Positions 12,851 to 17,629 of a DNA stretch of 17,629 bases are shown in pieces (within the stretch, counting starts at the first letter, position 1; the number at the start of each line of letters is the position of its first letter). Both the position numbers and the translations under genes were made by a program. The notes beneath the pieces were generated by a model, which saw nothing but the letters and a program-made list of their open reading frames with translations, was not told the DNA's origin and ran no database searches. Origin of the DNA: JAYOFM01 sp038117225. GTDB taxonomy: Bacteria; Pseudomonadota; Alphaproteobacteria; Rhodospirillales; Casp-alpha2. The stretch is from positions 1 through 17,629 of the forward strand of contig JAYOFM010000085.1 of NCBI GenBank assembly GCA_038117225.1. The letters run 5' to 3'.

Positions 12851-14404
12851 TCAAGCAGCCTCGCGGCGGCGTAGCAGCGTTTTTAGATCGCGCCAGTCAC
12901 AGGCGCCGATGAGCTGCGCCAAGACACCATAGAACAACAAGCCGCCACCAACCAACGCCACGAGCCCGGCAACCCTGGCGGCATGGGCGCCATCAAGCAG
13001 GGGCTGCAACATTATTACGGCGCCGGCCAGGGCGGCCGCCATCCCCGTGCTGGCGACAAGGATTCGCGGCAGGCGCCGTTTCAAGCGCGCATCGAACGCA
13101 AGCTGTCCTCGGCGTGCCAATACGACACCGAGGCCAACCGCGTTCAGCCATGCGGAGGCCGAGGCGGCGAGCGCGATCCCGACATGCCCCCAGAACTGCA
13201 TCAGGATAAGGTTGAGCGCCACGTTGACAGCCATCGCCACTGCAGCGATTCGCACCGGTGTTGCGGTGTCCTCGCGGGCGAAGAACCCTGGCGTCAGAAC
13301 CTTGATCAGCACATATGCCGGCAGCCCCGCGGCGAACGCCACCAACGCGGCCGCCGTCGCCGTCGCCGCATCGGCATCAAACGCGCCGTGCTCGAACAGC
13401 GTGCGCACAATCGGCGTTGCGATAACCAGTAAAGCCGCCGTCGCCGGTAAGGTCAGCAACATGGCGACCTCGAACCCGCGGTTCTGGCTGGCGGCGGCGC
13501 CGGCTTCATCGCCCGCCTTGAGCTGACGCGACAGCAAAGGCAGCAGCGCCGTCCCGACGGCAACACCGACGACACCCAACGGCAGTTGGGTCACCCGATC
13601 GGCATAATAAAGGTATGAGACGGCGCCGTCCGAAACCATGGACGCGAGCACCGTGCCGATCAACAGGTTGATCTGGTAGAGGCTGGCGCCAAACATGACC
13701 GGGAGAATTCGTTTGCCAAGCAGGCGCACTTTCTCACCCAGTCGCGGACGAGCAAATCGGACCGGAGCACCGGCATGCCGGCAGGCCGCGGCAAGCCACA
13801 GGAATTGTATGACTCCGGCGGCGAAGACACCCCAGACCAATGCGTGGCCGGACGTTTCGGCGTGGCTTGCGAACGCGAGTAGTGCCGTGATCAGAGTGAG
13901 ATTGAGCAAAACCGGCGCGGCGGCGGCGGCGGCGAAACGGCCGAGTGAATTCATCACACCAGACTGCAGCGATACCAGGGAAATAAACAGGAGGTACGGA
14001 AAGGCGATGCGGGAGAGGTCGGTCGCCAACGCCATCTTTCCCGGCACGTCGGCAAAACCTGGCGCCAATACATACATCGCCCATGGCATGGCCACTTCCA
14101 TGGCGGCGACGAAGGCAATCAGAATGATCGCCAGAACGGAGAATGCCTGGTCGGCGAAGGCCTTGGCCTCTGCCGCGCCCTCGCCTTCGAGGATGCGCGA
14201 GTAAATCGGCACGAACGCCGCGCTGAACGCGCCTTCCGCAAACAGGCGCCTGAAAAGATTAGGAAATCGGAAGGCAACGACGAAAGCGTCGGCGACCGCC
14301 CCCGCGCCGAGGAAATTGGCGATGAGAATGTCGCGAAGAAATCCGAACACGCGGCTCAGCAGCGTGAAGCCACCAACGGTGGTGACCGCCTTGATCAGGT
14401 TCAT
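12851..14404 (-). CDS. murJ: Lipid II flippase MurJ
   Basis: MurJ is a polytopic inner-membrane MOP-superfamily transporter that flips lipid II for peptidoglycan synthesis. This 517-aa protein is hydrophobic throughout, in line with the usual 14 transmembrane helices. The N-terminal signature is clear, with conserved charged residues at positions close to those studied in E. coli MurJ: Ser17-Arg18 (LLSRVFGFLRD), Arg24, Asp39 (ADAFVVAFRFPN), Arg52 and Glu57 (RRLFAEGAFSAAFVP). The ATG at 14404 has no clear ribosome binding site but gives the canonical MNLIKAVTTVGGFTLLSR. It lies 113 nt after glnD and 54 nt before trpS, all on the minus strand. The C-terminus ends in a basic stretch (LKTLLRRREAA). 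Confidence 0.96.
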   Translation of the reverse strand: MNLIKAVTTVGGFTLLSRVFGFLRDILIANFLGAGAVADAFVVAFRFPNLFRRLFAEGAFSAAFVPIYSRILEGEGAAEAKAFADQAFSVLAIILIAFVAAMEVAMPWAMYVLAPGFADVPGKMALATDLSRIAFPYLLFISLVSLQSGVMNSLGRFAAAAAAPVLLNLTLITALLAFASHAETSGHALVWGVFAAGVIQFLWLAAACRHAGAPVRFARPRLGEKVRLLGKRILPVMFGASLYQINLLIGTVLASMVSDGAVSYLYYADRVTQLPLGVVGVAVGTALLPLLSRQLKAGDEAGAAASQNRGFEVAMLLTLPATAALLVIATPIVRTLFEHGAFDADAATATAAALVAFAAGLPAYVLIKVLTPGFFAREDTATPVRIAAVAMAVNVALNLILMQFWGHVGIALAASASAWLNAVGLGVVLARRGQLAFDARLKRRLPRILVASTGMAAALAGAVIMLQPLLDGAHAARVAGLVALVGGGLLFYGVLAQLIGACDWRDLKTLLRRREAA

Positions 14405-14479
14405 CGGATTTGATTAGCGGTTTTTGAGGGCGCTGGAAAGGCGACAACGTGACGATATCGGGGCGTCCCGGCCATTAGG

Positions 14480-14495
14480 AAATGGGTAAATGGGT
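14480..14495. repeat. Tandem 8-bp duplication in the glnD-murJ gap
   Basis: AAATGGGT occurs twice in direct succession at 14480-14495. It lies in the 113-nt space between the glnD stop and the murJ start. No promoter was identified around it. Confidence 0.5.
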
Positions 14496-14517
14496 CCGTT
14501 TTCGATGGTCGCCACTT

Positions 14518-17367
14518 TCATTCGGCCGCGGACGGCGTGGTTCTGACGGTGGCCCTTGCCGTGGCCTTCGGCCCGGTGGATTTGGTCAACGTCGGCGACT
14601 TTGCTGCCCGGTATTCCTCATGCGCCCATCCGTCGGGCGCAATGGCATTCGCCAGACGTTGGCGGACGTCGTCAAGTTTGCCCTGGTGACTGACTTTCAG
14701 ACCGAACACATCCTTGACGTAGAACACGTCGACCGCACGCTCGCCATAGCTGGCGATGTGCGCGCTGGCGATCTGCAATCCGCTTTCGGTGATTGCGCGA
14801 GTCAGGTCGTACAGCAGCCCGATGCGGTTGCGCGCATTGATTTCGATGACCGTGTACTGATTACTGGCATTGTTATCGATCAGAACCTGGGGTGGCACTT
14901 CGAATACGCCAGTTCGTTTCGCCGGCGTGTTGGCCCGGACTTTTTCGAGTTCACGCAGGGTGTTGATGGCCGATGACAGAGAGTCGCCAATTCGCTTTCG
15001 CAGTTTTTGCAGCCTCACATCCTCATCGAACGACCCCTCGCCACCGGAACGCTGAATCCAGAAAGTGTCGAGCGCCATGCCGTTTGCCAATGTGACGATC
15101 TTGGCATCGACAATGTCAGCGCCCGAAAGCGCCATGGCGCCGGCGATCTTGGCGAAGAGCCCTGGATGGTCCGCCGTATAGATGGTGATCGCCGTCGCGT
15201 CGCGACTTTCGTCAACCCGTGTATCGATGTGCAACGGCGTTTTCTCGCGCTCCGCATCCCGAACGACCCGAGCTTGATAGCTCAATGTATCGGTATCGAA
15301 AGAAAGCCAATATTCTGGTGTGCCTCGCGCTAGATGGGCGGCAATTTCCGCCTCCGGCCAATCGGCAAGCGCACTCGCCAAGCCCGCCTTGGAGGCATCG
15401 ATGCGCTGCTGGCGACGATCCGACGACACGCCGCCTGTCAGATATGCCTGCGCACGCCAATAGAGCTCGCGCAGAAGCCCCGCTTTCCAGGCATTCCAAA
15501 CATTGGGGCCGACAGCGCGAATGTCCGCCACGGTAAGAATCAGCAGCAGGCGCAATCGTTCCGGTGACTGAACGATCTCGACGAAATCGCTTACGGTCTT
15601 GGGGTCATCGAGGTCCCGCTTGAACGCCGTGTCGCTCATCAACAAATGATGCATTACCAGCCAGGAGACGGTTTCCGTCTCCCAGGTGCTGAGGCCCAAC
15701 CGCGGCGCCAGTTTAAGCGCAACTCGCGCACCGAGTTCCGAATGGTCCCCGCCACGGCCCTTGGCGATATCATGCAACAGGACGGCCAAGTACAGGGCAT
15801 TGCGTGACTGCACCTCCCTGATGATGCCGCAGGCCACCGGGTGATCCTCGACGAGGCGTCCTGTTTCAATGCCGTTGACGATGCCAATCGCGCGGATGGT
15901 ATGCTCGTCGACCGTATAGACGTGATACATATCGTACTGCATCTGGGCGATAACGCGCCCGAAATCCGGAATGAACCGGCCGAAGACGCCGGCCTCGTTG
16001 AGGCGCATCAAGGTCACCTCCGGGTCACGGCCGGTCAGCATCTCCATGAACAGATTATTGGCCTGCGGGTCACGGCGAAGAGTTTTCTCAACCCGTTTCA
16101 AATTCTGCGTTACCAAACGAAGCGCCGTGGGGTGGACATCCACATCCAGGCGTTGCGCCTCATGGAACAACTGCAGCAACTTAATTGGTTCGGCTTCAAA
16201 AAGATTGTCGTCGGCGAGGGTCAAACGATTGCCATCGAGCCGGAAACCATCGGCGGCCCGGCGCTTGAAGTCGAAACTCGGCAGACGGAAGCGGGACCGC
16301 TTGGCATGTTGTTCCTCAAGCACGGCGCAGAGAATCCGGGTTAAATCACCGACATCCTTGGCGATAAGAAAGTAGTGCTTCATGAAACGCTCGACGCCGC
16401 GCGTGCCGGCGTGATCCGTATAGCCCATTCGTTCGGCGATCTCGCTCTGTATATTGAAGGTCAGCCGCTCCTCGGGCCTGTCCGCCAGATAATGCAGGTG
16501 GCAACGAACCGTCCACAGGAAGTTCTCGGCCTTGGCGAAACGACGGATATCCTGCGGCGTCAAGACGCCCTTCGCCGCCAGTTCCGAAACGGCATCGACG
16601 CGATACAGGTACTTGCCGATCCAATAGAGCGTTTGCAGATCCCGAAGGCCGCCCTTGCCATCCTTCAGGTTCGGCTCCAGCACGTACCGCGCGTCGCCCA
16701 ACCGCTCGTGGCGCGCATCCCGCTCGGCCAATTTCGCCTCGACAAACGCTGGCCCGCTACCCTTGACCACCTCGGCCATGAAGCGGCCGCGGAAATCGTT
16801 GAAGAGCGCCTGATCACCGGTGATCAGGCGGCTCTCAAGTAGACTGGTGCGTATGGTCAAGTCGTCCTTCGACAGTCGCAGGGCCTCTGTGATGGAGCGA
16901 GTCGCATGGCCAACCTTAAGGCCTAGGTCCCAAAGGGTATAAAGCGCGAATTCGACGATTTGCTCGGTATGTGGCGTCACCTTGTAACTGAGCAAAAACA
17001 TCAGATCGACATCGGAATAAGGGGCTAGTTCTCCGCGCCCATACCCGCCGGTGGCAACGACGCTGATTGCATCACCGGTTGTCGGATTGGCGGACGGGTA
17101 GGCGTATTGCCATGCAAAGTCGTGGATCGAGCGCACCAACTGATCCATCAGGTAGGCACGCGCGCGAATCACATCGCTCCCCGACTTACCGTCTTCCTCG
17201 AAGCGCCGCCGAACCTCGGCCTCGCCAGCCTCCAGGGCCGCGCGAAACAACGCTAAAACGTCGCCCTGCGTGGCCGACGAATAACCGGACCACGAGACGA
17301 GGTCCTCCAATTTCCCCAAGAGCGCCTTGCGATCGATAATCTCGCGCGGCTTCGTGATAGTGATCAT
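14518..17367 (-). CDS. glnD: PII uridylyltransferase / uridylyl-removing enzyme (GlnD)
   Basis: GlnD senses glutamine and adds or removes UMP on PII proteins (GlnB/GlnK), setting the nitrogen state of the cell. All domains are in order. The nucleotidyltransferase motif is GGYGRGELAPYSDVDL (about residues 107-122, with the Asp pair for metal). A helical GlnD-type linker follows (YVLEPNLKDGKGGLRDLQ). The HD phosphohydrolase domain contains LLHDIAKGRGGDHS (His532-Asp533). Two ACT domains cover about 727-800 (ADHPGLFAKIAGAMALSGADI) and 838-913 (RNRIGLLYDLTRAITESGLQIA). A Thr/Lys/Ala-rich tail of about 30 residues ends the protein. At 949 aa the length is normal. I chose ATG 17367; the upstream GTG at 17388 would fall at about the predicted transcription start. 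Confidence 0.96.
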   Translation of the reverse strand: MITITKPREIIDRKALLGKLEDLVSWSGYSSATQGDVLALFRAALEAGEAEVRRRFEEDGKSGSDVIRARAYLMDQLVRSIHDFAWQYAYPSANPTTGDAISVVATGGYGRGELAPYSDVDLMFLLSYKVTPHTEQIVEFALYTLWDLGLKVGHATRSITEALRLSKDDLTIRTSLLESRLITGDQALFNDFRGRFMAEVVKGSGPAFVEAKLAERDARHERLGDARYVLEPNLKDGKGGLRDLQTLYWIGKYLYRVDAVSELAAKGVLTPQDIRRFAKAENFLWTVRCHLHYLADRPEERLTFNIQSEIAERMGYTDHAGTRGVERFMKHYFLIAKDVGDLTRILCAVLEEQHAKRSRFRLPSFDFKRRAADGFRLDGNRLTLADDNLFEAEPIKLLQLFHEAQRLDVDVHPTALRLVTQNLKRVEKTLRRDPQANNLFMEMLTGRDPEVTLMRLNEAGVFGRFIPDFGRVIAQMQYDMYHVYTVDEHTIRAIGIVNGIETGRLVEDHPVACGIIREVQSRNALYLAVLLHDIAKGRGGDHSELGARVALKLAPRLGLSTWETETVSWLVMHHLLMSDTAFKRDLDDPKTVSDFVEIVQSPERLRLLLILTVADIRAVGPNVWNAWKAGLLRELYWRAQAYLTGGVSSDRRQQRIDASKAGLASALADWPEAEIAAHLARGTPEYWLSFDTDTLSYQARVVRDAEREKTPLHIDTRVDESRDATAITIYTADHPGLFAKIAGAMALSGADIVDAKIVTLANGMALDTFWIQRSGGEGSFDEDVRLQKLRKRIGDSLSSAINTLRELEKVRANTPAKRTGVFEVPPQVLIDNNASNQYTVIEINARNRIGLLYDLTRAITESGLQIASAHIASYGERAVDVFYVKDVFGLKVSHQGKLDDVRQRLANAIAPDGWAHEEYRAAKSPTLTKSTGPKATARATVRTTPSAAE

Positions 17368-17390
17368 GACTTCGCCTACCTGATGCACAG

Positions 17391-17410
17391 ACTATACAGC
17401 GTGCGCACGC
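17391..17410 (-). promoter_or_regulatory. Possible glnD -10 box and adjacent 12-bp palindrome
   Basis: TATAGT (17391-17396) would start transcription near 17384, giving a short leader before ATG 17367. Immediately upstream, between the -10 and any -35, is the perfect palindrome GCGTGCGCACGC (17399-17410), a possible operator. The -35 region itself is weak. Confidence 0.4.
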
Positions 17411-17530
17411 GCGGGAACACTCGATTAAATGACTGAAACCCAGGCAGAAGCTGACCGGGCGCTCGCTCGCATCTAGGCGGCGCGAACGGCGATAGCGCCA
17501 TCCCGAGCCAACGACAGCCCAAGAGCCGGG

Positions 17531-17572
17531 GCATGCATTAATATTACGTATTCATAATGAATGATAATATGT
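17531..17572. other. AT-rich islet with overlapping palindromes upstream of glnD
   Basis: This stretch of about 40 bp is much richer in A and T than its surroundings. It contains TAATATTA, ATTCAT-A-ATGAAT and the hexamers CATAAT and GATAAT four bases apart, which loosely resemble half-sites of a Fur box. It lies between the end of the neighbouring ORF and the glnD promoter. It may be a regulatory site, a transcript end for the neighbouring ORF, or simply non-coding drift. Confidence 0.35.
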
Positions 17573-17584
17573 CAGAGGCTGGAT

Positions 17585-17629
17585 TCACATCTCAAGTGCA
17601 ACGTTGAGGTTTTCGAGGAATTCCTCGGC
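17585..17629 (-). CDS. C-terminal end of an unidentified ORF (partial at right edge)
   Basis: The minus strand from the right edge reads AEEFLENLNVALEM and then TGA (17585-17587). This is 14 codons of open frame with ordinary codon use for this GC-rich genome. The piece is too short to assign to a family, and other frames cannot be excluded over such a length. mutS is often found upstream of glnD in relatives, but this C-terminus is not one I recognise as MutS. Confidence 0.3.
   Translation of the reverse strand, partial: AEEFLENLNVALEM

Noticed and set aside
11978..12874. 298-codon plus-strand open frame antisense to trpS
   Set aside because: trpS on the other strand has all its catalytic motifs. 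The antisense product has no recognisable family and no ribosome binding site.
17368..17388. GTG start for glnD, seven codons upstream
   Set aside because: It coincides with the predicted transcription start, and the ATG at 17367 gives an acceptable N-terminus.
1..17629. CRISPR array, tRNA/rRNA gene, insertion sequence or prophage
   Set aside because: I saw no regularly spaced repeats, no cloverleaf-like sequence, and no transposase or integrase motif in any translated frame.

Overview
The window is a stretch of GC-rich chromosome from an alphaproteobacterium, probably of the Rhodospirillales type. This is judged from protein sequence flavour and gene order. The operon miaB-ybeZ(phoH)-ybeY-ybeX(corC)-lnt is followed by a small XRE regulator of a kind typical of alphaproteobacteria. 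Nearby are a MucR/Ros regulator, an alphaproteobacterial Fur lacking the CxxC structural zinc site, and glnD-murJ-trpS followed by a two-domain NifU-like protein. Nearly every gene lies on the minus strand, so the window reads biologically from right to left. I see no tRNA, rRNA, CRISPR array, transposase, integrase or phage gene.

Layout in transcription order, right to left. At 17585-17629 is the last 14 codons of an unidentified minus-strand ORF. Next is an AT-rich intergenic region with a likely glnD promoter. Then come glnD (PII uridylyl-transferase/removing enzyme), murJ (lipid II flippase), trpS (tryptophanyl-tRNA synthetase) and the NifU-like Fe-S scaffold, which has its own good sigma70-type promoter. 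Next is an accessory-looking block: a Bax-type glucosaminidase (minus), a secreted polysaccharide deacetylase (plus) and a RutE-like nitroreductase (minus). The core resumes with tsaB (t6A tRNA modification). A plus-strand TusA-like sulfur carrier converges on tsaB, and mucR and fur follow. Last is the tightly overlapped miaB-ybeZ-ybeY-ybeX-lnt operon, then the 5' part of the XRE regulator, which runs off the left edge.

Functionally, the window is dominated by translation and tRNA modification (miaB, tsaB, trpS, ybeY), envelope biogenesis (lnt, murJ, deacetylase, glucosaminidase), Fe-S/sulfur/iron handling (NifU-like, TusA-like, fur) and regulation (glnD, mucR, XRE). The only two plus-strand genes sit at the two places where the usual alphaproteobacterial order looks broken: tusA, where rimI is often found, and the deacetylase, between tsaB and nifU.

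I found no convincing undescribed multi-gene system. The best leads are small. They are an inverted repeat upstream of the XRE promoter, a palindrome over a putative -10 in the divergent rutE/deacetylase region, a MucR zinc finger missing a histidine, a hairpin holding the trpS stop codon in its loop, a 12-bp-arm hairpin downstream of the NifU gene, and the convergent deacetylase/glucosaminidase pair.
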